Positions 1 through 10,822 of a stretch of DNA of 64,000 nt are shown here, in pieces. The DNA lies in NCBI GenBank assembly GCA_017311185.1, contig JAESUZ010001058.1:868001-932000 (forward strand). Reading direction: 5' to 3'. The position numbers and the translations under genes are program-made. Within the stretch, counting starts at the first letter, position 1. Every line of letters begins with the position of its first letter. Source of the stretch: Proteles cristata cristata (lineage: Eukaryota > Chordata > Mammalia > Carnivora > Hyaenidae). The notes under the pieces are model-generated. The model made no database searches and had not been told where the DNA came from. It saw only the letters and a program-made list of their open reading frames with translations.

Positions 1-649
1 GTTTTGACAATGAGGTGAGACACTTGGGAATCTTGTACCCAAGGCTGGCAGCAGGAGTAAGTCTGTGTTTGCACTTCTCTGTCTGCATATTGTGTGCACA
101 TACAAAAACACACATGTAAACACACAATATTCAGTTAGGAATCCAACCCTGCCCAACAAAAAAAACCTAATGCAAAGCTGAATACAAAATGAAGCCAACA
201 GATGTAGCTTTAAAAACGATTTGCTAAATAGCTTACAGCAAATTTCTTCTTCTTAAGATAAAGAATAGTAGGAAATTTTGCATACCATCTCTTTTTAACT
301 CCTTAAAGGGTTTAAATCCCAAGGCAACAAGCAAGAGGGGACTAGCGTTTAGTTAAACCATAACTGAGCCTCTTTAGTCTCCAGACATTATCCTGAGAAT
401 CACAAAGCCACTCTGAAAGCAAAGATGCTATTCAAAGGCATTTTTTAAAAATTCTCCCCCAAACAGAAAAATCAGACTGTTGACACATTTTTCCCATTTT
501 ATCATGCATGCCCCTCAAGCTAAAAAATAATGTGATACCAAGACCTGTTTCTTTAAGCAAACTCAACATTATAAAGAGGAAAAGAATGGCCATCACATAA
601 CCTGCAATAAAGAATACTATTCTTTATTGCTGTAAAAAGCTATTGCTTG
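1..649. other. Single-copy AT-rich DNA, nothing recognised
   Basis: I see no repeat family, CpG cluster or coding pattern here. Short CA-rich stretches occur near 95-130. The sequence looks like ordinary intronic or intergenic mammalian DNA. Confidence 0.6.
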
Positions 650-765
650 CTTTTTACAGACGCGAAAACTGAGGCTCAGGTCAGGTTAAGTAAGTCGGTC
701 ACAGTCACATAACTGAAGTGGCAGAAATGGGCTAAGTATGCAACCATCTCTCTCAATCCAGCACT
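650..765 (-). repeat. MIR SINE relic, inverted
   Basis: The core reads as the reverse complement of a MIR: ACTGAGGCTCAGG, then GGTTAAGTAAG, a GTCACA...AACTGAAGTGGCAGAA block and a diverged tail. This is the order found in the conserved MIR core. It is ancient and lacks recognisable ends. Confidence 0.75.
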
Positions 766-979
766 TAATAAGCTTCTCCAGATACTCAGTTTCTCCTGGT
801 TACTCATACCAACATATCCCACTTGACTTTTTAGCTCAGAGCACTGAGTTCCTTGGATTTTGCTGACTCATGTCCTACATGTCAGGAGCATTCTTTTTGT
901 TTGAAGATGTCAGTGGATTCTGTGCAACTCTTGGGAAAACTCATAGGAAAATTTCATAAGGTGGTGGGAAAAAACGTAG

Positions 980-1100
980 ACTTTGCAGTCAGAAATGAGA
1001 ATTTTAAACTCTTTTAGAATTTAGGTTGCCATAGAGATTCAATGAGATACTGTATGTCAAGGGTCTGGTGCACCATACCACAGTCATTCAATAAGTTAAT
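980..1100 (+). repeat. Possible MIR fragment
   Basis: A GATTCAATGAGATACTGTATGT stretch followed by a GTGCACCATA...TCATTCAATAAG block resembles the 3' half of a forward MIR. It is strongly diverged, so the call is tentative. Flanking 766-979 and 1101-1484 show nothing else I recognise. Confidence 0.4.
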
Positions 1101-1496
1101 TACCTTTTTCTTATTATCATCAAGTGGTATCTGTGTTCCCACCTGGAGGAAGTAGGATACTGGGTAACTGGCCAGGGGTTTTAGACTTGTTTCATGAGAA
1201 GGACTATGGAAAAAGAAATGTAAAATTCAATGCTTAGTTGATAACAGCTTTTTCTTAAAGACAAATGGGACATGACATTTACCATGTCATGCCTCAGTTT
1301 ATTTTTCTCCCCTAGGTAAGAGAACACTGGATATGTGAAAGGAAAAGTCAGAAGCTGATGTGTTTGAGGGCATTTTCTGGGAGAACAACTCAACTTGGAG
1401 ATCTTGTATCCACCATGCCACCATTCTACAAGGCCACCAATCTATCCCCCTGGTGACTATGATATGAATGGACAGCAGCATCAAAAATATCTTTTT

Positions 1497-1706
1497 GAGG
1501 GCACCTGGGTGGCTCAGTTAGTTAAGCATCCAACTTCACCTCAGGTCATGATCTCATGGTTTGTGAGTTTGAGACCCATGTTTGGCTCTGTGCTGACAGC
1601 TGGGAGCCTGGAGCCTGCTTCGGATTCTGTGTTTCCCTCACTCTCTGCCCCTCCCCTGCTCACGCTGTCTCCCTCTCAAAAATAAATAAACATTAAAAAA
1701 AATTTT
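1497..1706 (+). repeat. Can-SINE, felid type A
   Basis: The tRNA-like head begins GAGGGCACCTGGGTGGCTC and is followed by a CT-rich tract (CTCTCTGCCCCTCCCCTG) and an A-rich AATAAATAAA tail. Target-site duplications AAATATCTTTTT flank it at 1485-1496 and 1707-1718. It lacks the 4-base insertion of type B and has CTGCCCCTC rather than CTGACCCTC. It is the last SINE before a 15-kb SINE-free interval. Confidence 0.95.
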
Positions 1707-1718
1707 AAATATCTTTTT

Positions 1719-2119
1719 CATCTTAGTGGAAAGCAAAGAATTTTAACTATGTATTTTATATATGTCAAATAGCTTGGCTCTGTATGTGAAATTGACTTAA
1801 ATCACTCACAGGCAGTGGTTTTTCATCTCTGAATATAAATGTGCTTTTAGCAATGCTTTGCTTGAGTATCACCTGATTCTTTGTTAGCATTTTAACCCCT
1901 GATTCACGGGAGATAAAAAAGCAGGTCAGAAAAATAAACTATTTGCCAAAGTTTGGCAGCTAGTAAGGGGTGAACAAAAGTACTTCCTTGGGACATAACT
2001 TCATTCCAACATTTAGAGTGAATCAACCTTCCTGAGTTGTTTTAATCATAACATTTGGTCAGTAAAAGGAGGAATTACTTACAGTGGTAGAATTCTTTTC
2101 TCTGCAAAAGGGCAGTTGG
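1719..2119. other. Single-copy DNA, nothing firmly recognised
   Basis: A GCAGTGGTTTTTCATCTCTG stretch near 1812 is weakly reminiscent of a MER5 end but is too short to call. No coding or regulatory signal is apparent. Confidence 0.5.
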
Positions 2120-2330
2120 TATTCCCATTCACTCATTCATTTCCTGTATACCTGGTGTGTGACAGGTACTGTTACAGGTACCAAGGGTTCAAAGATGGTT
2201 AACATATTGCCCTTGCTTTAAAAAACTTTTATAGTCTGTTAAGGAAGAGAAATGCATAAATAGGTAATTACAAAGCACTGTGATAAATCATATAAGGGAG
2301 ATGGGAGCATTGTTCATCGGTAAGAAGAGG
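2120..2330 (+). repeat. Ancient interspersed repeat, family not named
   Basis: CACTCATTCATTTCCTG, ACAGGTACTG, a GTTCAAAGATGGTTAA block, then AATTACAAAGCACTGTGATAAA and AAGGGAGATGGGAGC follow the order of a common mammalian repeat also seen here at about 30605, 32835, 36690 and 44935. I cannot assign its family with certainty. Confidence 0.45.
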
Positions 2331-2989
2331 TAAATTTCTAAAAGCAAGAGTTGAAGGATTAACACATACTTCTACTTGATCTTGAATCTTTGAACCTTGT
2401 TTAACAAGACAGAGTTCTCAAAGGAGGGAAGTGGATTGGCTTGGGAAGTCCTGTCATTGAAAAGATGCTGTTGTTTCTCTCTGTCACCCTATTCTTGTAT
2501 TGCTCCATGAAGTTTATAGTCAGCACTAGGGTTTTTTCTGGCCTAGGAGGTACCATGTTCCTCAAAGCTTGACCTGTTTTCCCTGTGAGTGGTGGAAATG
2601 ATCTATATAGGAAGAGGTCCTAATAGAATATGATACAGGCATACAGACATGTACTTAAAGGAAATTTTAGTGATATCCTAGTTGATTATGTCAAGAGAGA
2701 CAAATCTACATGGGGTGTATCTTAGATATTTACTAAATTCCTTGATGGCTGAGGCTGGTTCTTAATATATATTCTGTTTATGATGTAGCAATCTCTCTCT
2801 GGATACTGATCACTCAGTAAAAACCTTCATTCACTTGTATACACTGAATAGAGAACCAAGTTCTTTTCTAAGATAGGTTAATATCTTAGATTCAAAAAGG
2901 GATCCCACATGAAACATGTCTTCTAAAATAATAATACCTCAAAAGGGGATGCCCAGAAAAATGCACTGAGGGCTGAAACATGCATTTTT
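2331..2989. other. Single-copy DNA, nothing recognised
   Basis: AT-rich sequence without repeat ends, CpG enrichment or convincing open frames. Confidence 0.55.
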
Positions 2990-3080
2990 AATTTACTGCT
3001 CTATAGTAATCAGTACAGTGTTTTCCTGGTACATGACAGATGCTCAATAAATATTTGTTGAATTAATTAATTAATTAATA
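2990..3080 (+). repeat. L2 LINE 3' end
   Basis: GGTACATGACAGATGCTCAATAA followed by ATATTTGTTGAATTAATT and a short tandem AATT tail is the typical L2 terminus (TGCTCAATAAATATTTGTTGAATGAATGA). Only the last 90 bases or so are recognisable. Confidence 0.75.
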
Positions 3081-5139
3081 AGAGTGCCATAATGACAGCT
3101 GATTATGTTTGAAGAATACAGGGGTAGTCATCTTGGAACTGGAAAAAGTGGACATGTTCAGCAATTTCTCTGGCCTAAAAGAGGAATGCTATCTCTATTT
3201 CTAGTGTTATAGTGAAGTTACAATAGGCTTTCCCATTAAAATTAAAAATTCATTTGACAGGATTATTACATAGGCTTCCTAGCAGACTCACAGGCATTCA
3301 TTTCCCTCTACTTTCTGTTTATGGATGGAGAAGTCTCAGTGTGAACTACTTCTAGCTAGCCATCAGACCAATCTTGGACTAACTGCAGAGAAATTCAAGA
3401 AATAGACTGCTTTGCAATTTGTCAGTCATTATTTTTTGATATTGGACAAAAGATGAATAGAAGAAAGGAAATCAGCAATTTTGTCTAAGATTCTGCATAG
3501 GAAAGGGACTCTGCCCAACTTGCAGAATTCTCAGAGCTATCCCAAGTATTTCTTTGAAATAGGGGTGAGGCCAACAGGTACATATGAGGCTTTCATTTTC
3601 TGATATGCTGCCATCAATAAAGAATAGAAGCCAGTCTATTTTCAAGCCTGCAGGCATGAAAAGTCATCTCCCAAGTTCAAAATCTGTGACTGGTGTTATT
3701 TGGATATTGGAAGTGATGAGACCAGATGGTCATTTTGTAGAACCTCCCATTTTAGCAGGAATATATCCTTGCTCTTCAAGCATAAAAGAAACCATTTTGG
3801 AAGATGGATGAGGTGAGTCAGCAGAAAGTGCAAACAGACTCAATTTCAGACAAAAGAATTGGCCATCTTTGGATAAGAGGAACCAAATCAATTCAACAAC
3901 AGGACAACAAAAAACCCAAAAGCAGAAGAAAAGATTAATGAGTTGTTCTGGTCCCCACTTCACATGGAACAGAATCTGGCTTCCTTTACTAGCTAAGAGG
4001 ATCATGTATATTTTTCCATGACCACAGAAAACAATCCACAAATCTAGTGCAGCTGTCATTCAGCATCAATCCGGTGCTGGCATTGCAATTCACTCTGACT
4101 TTCTCTAGAATGACTGTTAAGCATTTAAAAAGAAACATGAGCCCTTAAACAGGATTTCCCCCCATCTCTTTTTGGGGATACAGAATTATTCTTATCGTCA
4201 GTTAATCACTACAGAGGCTAACCTCTGTGAGTCAGCAGCAAGAAAAACAATTAGAATCTCCTCTTATAATATTATGCTTTACTTCGGTGAAAAGATGCTG
4301 AAATATTGCAATAGGAATGGGATTGCAGCAACAAGGAGAACATGGCTTTTCTGGAACATGGGACTTTAATTCACATGTGATTATGAGTTTAATTAATAAA
4401 CATTGTACTGCCAGCTGCTAGCCTCTGAACTTTAAATCTCCTAGGCTTTAAAGCTTCCCCTTCTCCTTGTGGCTTGACCTCAAAGTTTTTTTGAAATGTT
4501 CTTCTAACTCCCCACTCCTAGTGATTGATTAGCTAGCTACTAATATCATGTGATTCAGGCCATAAGGAATTGTTACTTTTTAAATACTTAAGAGCCCACA
4601 GATCCTATGAAAGTGTCTACTTCTCTTTTTCTATGTGGCAGAGGAAGAGAAAGGAGAAATGAAACAATAGTGGCTAATAAACTGTTTTAAGTCAGACACA
4701 GGAGATCATCAAAAGGGGGTCAAGAAAGGGGGGAAAAAACAACCCAGCTAATTAGACTGGAAAAAGAATTATAAAAAGTTAAGCAGGTTGTAGGAATTAG
4801 TCTATGACAGACAGCAATAAATCTGATTGAGATGGAAGAAAGATCCCCAAAACAGCTATGGCTCAGATCAGGGCTTTGAGGAAAATGGCGAGGATTTCTG
4901 AAGTCTGACCAGAAAGGCTTCAGAAAAGTCGTGTCAAAGAAATTATTGGGGGAGAGAGAGAGAGAAAGGTTGAGGAGGAGGAAGGCTGTGGATATAAATT
5001 AATCTTATAATGGGGGAGGGAGTCAGATCAGGCAGTGAAGCAATATTAAAGCAGTGCCAGCTGAGACCAACAGGTCACTGGACCCAGACCTATTACCCAG
5101 AGTTTTCAGCACTGATTTCATTAACTTCTGAATGGTAGG
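3081..5139. other. Single-copy DNA with no recognised repeat or gene
   Basis: This 2-kb stretch is unusually repeat-poor. It contains a short GA run near 4950-4968 and two overlapping open frames at 3584-3811 and 3730-4059 on opposite strands that match no family I know. It is probably intronic if the minus-strand transcript starting at about 10.79 kb extends leftward. Confidence 0.5.
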
Positions 5140-5315
5140 GATATTGGAAAATATTATTCCAGTTCTGTCATTCTACAGATGAACAAACTGAGTTTCACTG
5201 GTGGTTGAGTGACTTTTTAAAAGATAGTGTGATTCCAGAACAGGAAATTACAAGCAGACATCAGGGCTAGAACCAGGTCTCCTGGCTCCTGATTGGCAAG
5301 CATCCTTGACATCAT
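5140..5315 (-). repeat. MIR SINE relic, inverted
   Basis: TTCTACAGATGAACAAACTGAG, then a diverged GGTTGAGTGAC block, AGGGCTAGAACCAGGTCTCC and TGGCTCCTGATTGGC give the reversed MIR order. No ends are preserved. Confidence 0.7.
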
Positions 5316-5427
5316 GCCCTGCAGCCCAATTGAGGGGGAAAAGATATTGGAAAAGAAATCATGTACATTCTCTGTGCCTGATTTGACCGATAAGAAAAAT
5401 GTGGATGATGCAAGCGGTCACATAACA

Positions 5428-5630
5428 GATAGTTAATAGCTTAGTCTCTGGACTCGGAGTGATTGCTTTTAAATCCTGGCTCTGGTCTGTGATCTTAGGC
5501 AAGTTTCTTAGCCTTTCTTTGCCTCAGTTCCTTCATCTGTAAAATAGAAATAAGAATGGTACCCCTATTGTGGGGATGTTATGAAGATTCAATGAACTAG
5601 TAAAGGTAAAAGCTTTTAGAATTAGTGCCT
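5428..5630 (+). repeat. MIR SINE
   Basis: This is a well preserved forward MIR: a box A/B-like head (AGTCTCTGGACTCGGAGTG), CTGGCTCTGGTCTGTGATC, AGGCAAGTTTCTTAGCC, CTCAGTTCCTTCATCTGTAA, AATAGAAATAAGAATGG, then GGGATGTTATGAAGATTCAA. Confidence 0.9.
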
Positions 5631-7099
5631 CACTCTTCTCCCCCATAGGCCTATTCTGATTAATCACTGCTTTGGGTATCTCTGTTCTTCTAAATCAGAT
5701 CTATGCCTTATTGTAATCTAATATCATACATAAACTCATACTATAACTGTGGCTTGCATTATTCATTTAGAAATCAGAAACTGGTTATACTTTTATATTG
5801 AGTGAAGCGCTTTGAAATCCTGGTGAAGAAAATTATGTAGAAAGGAGTAGCAATTATTGTTATAGCAATGACTGTAATTCTGAAGTTGCAGCTAGAACTC
5901 TCCAGAAATTTCTCTGAAATCTTTTCCCTTTTACAACTAATCTTTTTTTAAAACTCTTTCTCTACTTACCGAGTCCTGCTTCCCCCACTACTACGTGGTA
6001 TCTCCTCCCTCCCTCTTACTTGATACTTAGAAAGCCCTCTGCATGCAGTTCAATAACTACCAGTTTGACCTCCTCTGAAACATCACTATCTCCAAATTTC
6101 CCCCAGGGAATCAGCTTGGAAATCAACATATTATCCTAAGGATGTCTCTCCTGCCAGTGTTTTGGTAAAGAACAGATGAGGATAGTCCCTTGACACTTCA
6201 GAGTGAGAATTGAAATAGCAACAAGATCTATGTCTGCAACCACCACTTATTCCTCTACATGAAGCCATTGACAATTTCAGTTCAGCAATTCTGTCAGCAT
6301 TTGGAATTCTGAAGCTCTGCTGTGCGAGTAGTAACCACAGGATTAAAAATGAAATAGGCATAGTTCAGACCTCAAGCTAGCCCTGGAGTGAGGGTACTCG
6401 GCCAAAGTCAGCTAGGATGGTAGGGAAAGAAATATTATATTCTGTCTACCTCATCTCAGTTTTCCAAAAATTTACTATAGCTTTTCTGTTGTTGTTCAGT
6501 TTTAGCTACTTGGGGCTAGTTCTGTGTGTCATGTTGTCTGAAACATGCACAGAAAAACTGGCACCTATTTTCATCTAGCTAGCCAGTGTATTTGATAATG
6601 CAGAATACTCCAAAGGTGTGAGAGAGTGATCTGCATGTTTATTATTCAAGTATATCTTCTGCATACTTCTCATTCCTGGATTCCTGACCTGCTTTTCAAT
6701 CTCTCTGGTAGGTGCTCATCTTGAATAATTTGTTCTAGTCACTAATGAAAATCTGAAACTTACAATTAACTTCTGGCCAGGACTCATAAGTCTGTGTGTA
6801 TCCTGAAAAGGGATCTTAAAAGATGTCTCAATGAGGACTTACTTTTTTTTCTTTTAATTAATCATCCTTTACACCAATTTACTCCCCCCTATTTCTGGAA
6901 GAAGGCAAATGTAATCCAATCTGTGAATAGCAATTCTCAGATGTTAAAAAGGACCTGGTTACTTTATTATGTCAGCTTCTACTCTGAAATCAACTTTAGA
7001 AGATAAAATGCCAAATCATCAGCGTGGCATTCCTTCCATTGAAGGCCTCAAGTCTGTCTCTGTTCTAGTGTTTTCCTCAGCATAAGCTTCCCACTACTC
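5631..7099. other. Single-copy DNA, nothing recognised
   Basis: Sequence without clear repeat or coding signatures. Open frames here are short and unlike known proteins. Confidence 0.5.
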
Positions 7100-7440
7100 A
7101 AATGAATGGACATTTGCTGTCCATTACTTGGGTTTGCCTTACCTGTATTTCTACCTATGCTATAACTTATACTTGGAAGATCTCTTTTCCAACCTCCAAA
7201 AGCCAAGTGGAGTCCTGCCGCCCTGCTCAGATCATTCAAGTCCACTGCAACACTGTCCTCATCAGAAATTACCTTCCTTATATCTGATCACATTCACTTG
7301 GCAAATAATATATACTCCCTTGTGATTTTTCTTCTACTGTTGTATTATATTTTCATTCTTGTATTACTTATTGATCTTATTATTTATTGTTTTTACTAAG
7401 ATTGCTACATGCTAAACTTATTGAGGTCAAAGATCATATA
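7100..7440 (+). repeat. Probable L2 LINE 3' region
   Basis: Pyrimidine-rich text resembling the L2 3' end (TTACCTTCCTTATATCTGAT, ATTCTTGTATTACTTATTGA, TTGAGGTCAAAGATCATAT) occurs in the right order and direction. It is diverged, and the 5' limit is uncertain. Confidence 0.45.
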
Positions 7441-9834
7441 AATATAAGACTTTATATACTCCATGGAGTTCATTTATGTATCTGGGACTCACTGATTGGT
7501 CAACATGTTCCTATCAGGTTGGTCCTTGCTGACAAGGGATGACATTGCAGAAATGTATCTACGTTGATGCTGACAACACCAATTTTCTTACCTTTGTAGA
7601 ATTGAAAAGCAGTTCCAAATGTGAGAGAAATAGTTTATTCATAGTGCATCATATAAAAAGCAGATTAATCTATTTTTATCCTTCATGTCTCCTCTCTCAA
7701 CCTCTTTCTCAAGTTACCTCTCATTTCTACTAATCATCAAAACCTGCATGTTCTGCTGAAGGCTGGCTGCTATGGAAAGAGGTGCCACTGACAGAAATAT
7801 CAGTTTTCTGGTTGATAATCATCACTCTGGGGTTATCACTTAGACTTAGGAATGTCTTTAGACAAGCTAATTAAGGGGCAGTTTATTGTGTTTGTGTGTG
7901 TATGGTCATACATGTTTAACAAAGTAGAAATAAAATTATAAATTCTTGGGAGATTTTACCATGGAGAGGTTAAGGAGATTATAAATGGGGTTTTGTATTC
8001 TGAATGCCAAGGTGATAATGCAGAAAATGCCAATGAACAAACAAGCAGGTACCATCAGAAGGTGTACATGAATGTTTCCTGGCAATCCTTGTGTCCATCT
8101 GCTCCTGCCTCTTCTTGCCGTATTGCCCTGGATGTTTAAAATTTAAAACTTAAAACAGAAAATCTCTTCATTTTTTCCTCCAAGGCTTATCAATAATATA
8201 AATGTTAAATTCACGCCTCAGTTATGTTTTTCTTTAATTTCTCAGTAAGCGGTTCTAGAATTAGCTCCATAATTGTGCACATCGCCACTTCTTCCCAGAT
8301 CTGTGCCCTTTGCCAGCTTGACTGCGGTCTTCTACCTCCACCCCCATCCCCCCAGTCTTCCACTAGCAAACAAACCCAGCAGTAATTACTAATGTCCAAG
8401 CACGTAATTCCGGCAGCGTTAGGCTTTTTCATTTGACGCAACTATGCAGGGACGTCTGGACATGCAGCATGAAGTCAAAGCATTTTCAAAGACTCCTACC
8501 CCTTTTTCTCCCCTCCTCCCATCACTAAAACACAGTTGTTTATTTCGTTTGCAGATTGCAGAGTTAAAAAAATTCTTCCACACAGTTACGTACCCCTGAA
8601 TGCTGATTTTACATCCATATACAGTAACAGAGCAACATACATGGAAACACATGGTTATATAAAATTGAAAAAAAAAAAAACTAGGAAATGAAGAGCTGGG
8701 AATGAAAATACTTTCTCTGTATTGACAGGGCATTTTAGCAACTCTAGTATAGAAATGATTGGAGTTATGGCTAACAAAAACAATCCAAGATCTTATTGTG
8801 AGGCTTTTCAAAGGATCATGACAGCGTTTCTTTAATGCGTTGCATAAATTCTTACCTATTATGCTGTTACTCTTACTTAACAACTATTCAAACAGCACAG
8901 TTTTGCTCCTGGCCATTTTATGCATATTTTATTTATATCAAACAGCAGGAAACATCCCTGTGGTAATTTGTGTTCACTCAGAGGCCCCAAGCCTCAGAGT
9001 AGAAAATGGTTAAAGTACTTATCACTGTCTCAGCAAAATCCCGCAGTGCCGTAATAGAAATTGCAGTAGATCTTTAGGTCAGAGTCCGGTTTCAGTCTAA
9101 CACCTGCATTAGCCTGAAGGACACAGTTGCATTTTCCTGAGGAAAACCAGTCTTAAAGATGTCAAAATCAAAAACTAGCAGACTGAGATAACCAATATCC
9201 ATAGGAAACACTTCCACTCACTCTGAAACCATGACCAAAGAAATTAGATCTACACCCTTCAGGACCAATAATATCTCTCAGAAATGTATTTGTGGGAGTG
9301 CATGCTTATGTTCATACCGAATTACAAGATCGGGGGAGAAAGAAGAGGTAGAGGGCTTCATTCTTAAAGTTGATTCTGCTTAGTTCAACTACCCCCATGT
9401 TTGTTTTCTTTTTATCAAATAGAAATATATATATGGAAATATATCACTTCTGTAAACAGATCATGTTGGCATCTTCATATATACTTCATTCATGCGCACC
9501 CAAGGTCTGTAGACAGATATACTCTGTGTTAAAAACAAAAACAAACAAAACCCTTGATATCTGACTGGAAGATGAATGGAGATTTTTTTCAAAAAATTTG
9601 TTTATTTCCTGCCTAAAAAGGGGTAGAGAGGAACATGAAAATTTCCACAAGTAGACTTATTTTTTTTGAAGCTATGCAGGAGCTGATGATGAAAGCAGGT
9701 AATTGCCTGCAAAGGAGTCCTGTGGGAAGGATTTTTTCCTTTAAAAAAAATTTAACCTACCATGCCTTCTCTATTAGGGAGTCTTGTGAGACCAGGGTCT
9801 CACAGAGGCAATTTGGCCTCCAGCCCTGAACCCC
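7441..9834. other. Repeat-poor DNA left of the CpG island
   Basis: No interspersed repeat is recognisable in about 2.4 kb. Two AT-rich stretches (8200-8450 and 8800-9070) look more complex than random intron and may be constrained. A minus-strand splice-donor-like TAG|GTAAGA lies near 8855, without a convincing acceptor upstream. Several 60-150 aa open frames on the minus strand (e.g. 8419-8883) show no recognised domain. Confidence 0.4.
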
Positions 9835-10096
9835 CAGCTCTGGCCAGGCATCTCTGCCGCAGGTAGATGCGGCGCTGCTGCCGACCGCTGTCCGTGGTCC
9901 TGAAAGGTCGCGGGCGCCTGTGCGGTCCCTCGGTATTGCTGTCCAGGGTGCTGACTGACTGCGGGCCGCCGCAGTCCCCGAGGCGAGCCCACCCCCGCCG
10001 GCCCTCCGCAGAGCCCTCCCACACAGCACGACCCGCCCGCCTCCCGCCAGCCTGCAGTTGACGTGGAGCAGGCGGCATAAATCAAGTCCGCGGGGC

Positions 10097-10195
10097 ATGG
10101 AGGCTGCTGCCGCCGCTGCTGCTCAATTTGCCCGGGGCGGGAACTCCCCCTTCTCCTTTCGCCTCCCCAGCTCCCACAACCTACTCTCTCCCTAA
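10097..10195 (+). CDS. Possible small ORF with poly-Ala start, 32 codons
   Basis: ATG at 10097 has G at +4 and a moderate context (GGGGCATGG). It encodes MEA followed by six more alanines, then QFARGGNSPFS, ending at TAA 10193-10195. A CATAAATC element lies about 20 bp upstream. It could be an upstream ORF or simply an open stretch in a CpG island. There is no evidence of translation, and I recognise no homologue. Confidence 0.15.
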   Translation: MEAAAAAAAQFARGGNSPFSFRLPSSHNLLSP

Positions 10196-10334
10196 TTCTT
10201 CCCTGGATAATAGCGCCTTAACGACAATAGTCAAACTAACAGGGTCAGAACGGCAGGGTTTGTTTGTTTTGGTATATAGGGGAAAAAAAAAAACCACCCA
10301 GCAGCCTAAACATCTCTAAAAACTGCATCGCAAG

Positions 10335-10371
10335 ATGGAAGAGAGAGAGTCCCACTACTGTTTCGAAAGAG
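10335..10371 (+). other. Possible plus-strand exon end: strong Kozak ATG, then splice donor
   Basis: GCAAGATGG gives a strong Kozak context (A at -3, G at +4). The frame reads MEERESHYCFER and runs into AAAGA|GTAAGTTATT, which matches the donor consensus except for A at -1. If spliced there, it would be a short N-terminal coding or uORF exon of a rightward transcript. The unspliced frame continues to 10625. No protein family is recognised. Confidence 0.25.
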
Positions 10372-10457
10372 TAAGTTATTATTCTGTACGTTTCCTTGCG
10401 CTTTCTCCCCACCGCTCCATCCGCAGTGTCCCCATTCCTCCCTTCCCTAAGCAGCTC

Positions 10458-10480
10458 ACCTCGAAAATACTTTATAAAGC
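10458..10480 (-). promoter_or_regulatory. Second minus-strand donor beside a palindromic TATA
   Basis: Read on the minus strand, TCGAG|GTGAGC is a near-perfect splice donor at 10459/10460. The 10-bp palindrome CTTTATAAAG lies at 10470-10479, so a TATA-like sequence is present on both strands. The two overlap too closely to act together (TATA 10 bp before a donor), so they would serve alternative transcripts, or one is fortuitous. Confidence 0.4.
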
Positions 10481-10641
10481 CCCAGACAGGAGCTATCCCG
10501 ACGCGCACACACGGAATACCGCACCCTGGGTGCACAAATACTTGTATTTGCCCAAGCTCACTTGGTCTTCGCGGCTGTGGTCCCCTCTGGCTATGCAGCC
10601 ATCCAAAACCAGAACCACGAACTGAGGTGGAGGCTCCTTAC

Positions 10642-10790
10642 CTTGGCTTCTTCAGAGGGTGGTGTTCGCCCGGCCCCTGCAGGTCGCAAGTGTGGAGGAG
10701 CCGCCGGGCTGGGAGGGAAGGAGAGACAGCGCCTGACCTCCCCGAGGTTTCGTCTTCAATGCAACGTGAGCTCTGCCCTCATCAAAGATG
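10642..10790 (-). other. Predicted first exon (5' UTR) of a leftward gene
   Basis: Downstream of the TATA-CRE promoter, the minus strand runs about 150 bp to CCAAG|GTAAGG, a full consensus donor (last exon base 10642, intron from 10641). The only ATG in the exon that I see opens an 8-codon frame (10782-10756), so the exon is most likely untranslated, as is common for first exons of CREB-responsive genes. The start is inferred from TATA spacing (about 30 bp) and could shift by some bases. The gene itself lies leftward, beyond what I can recognise. I cannot name it. Confidence 0.6.
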
Positions 10791-10793
10791 GCC
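10785..10793 (+). promoter_or_regulatory. YY1-like site at the inferred start
   Basis: AAGATGGCC matches the core of the YY1 consensus (AAGATGGCGGC) and overlaps the inferred minus-strand start. YY1 sites are commonly found just downstream of starts. Confidence 0.35.
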
Positions 10794-10801
10794 GTCCCTT
10801 T

Positions 10802-10809
10802 TGACGTCA
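10802..10809. promoter_or_regulatory. Consensus CRE (TGACGTCA)
   Basis: A perfect palindromic cAMP response element lies between the TATA-like box and the inferred start on the minus strand. CREB/ATF binding would make the promoter cAMP- or calcium-responsive. That function is inferred from the motif only. Confidence 0.7.
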
Positions 10810-10813
10810 GCAG

Positions 10814-10822
10814 CTTTTAATA
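10814..10822 (-). promoter_or_regulatory. TATA-like box, minus strand
   Basis: The minus strand reads GGGCTATTAAAAGCTGC, with TATTAAAAG as a TATA variant at a GC-rich flank. It lies 25-35 bp before the inferred start at about 10790 and about 5 bp from the CRE. Its spacing, GC flank, CRE and downstream donor agree on direction. Confidence 0.6.

Noticed and set aside
8419..8883. 154-codon minus-strand frame
   Set aside because: AT-rich, Cys/Phe/Lys-heavy translation without a domain. A donor-like TAG|GTAAGA at 8855 cuts its start, and there is no acceptor.
9757..10098. Three overlapping minus-strand frames (92-113 codons) in the first CpG island
   Set aside because: They overlap in different frames over the same GC-rich DNA. 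None resembles a known protein, and the best gene model has a non-coding first exon.
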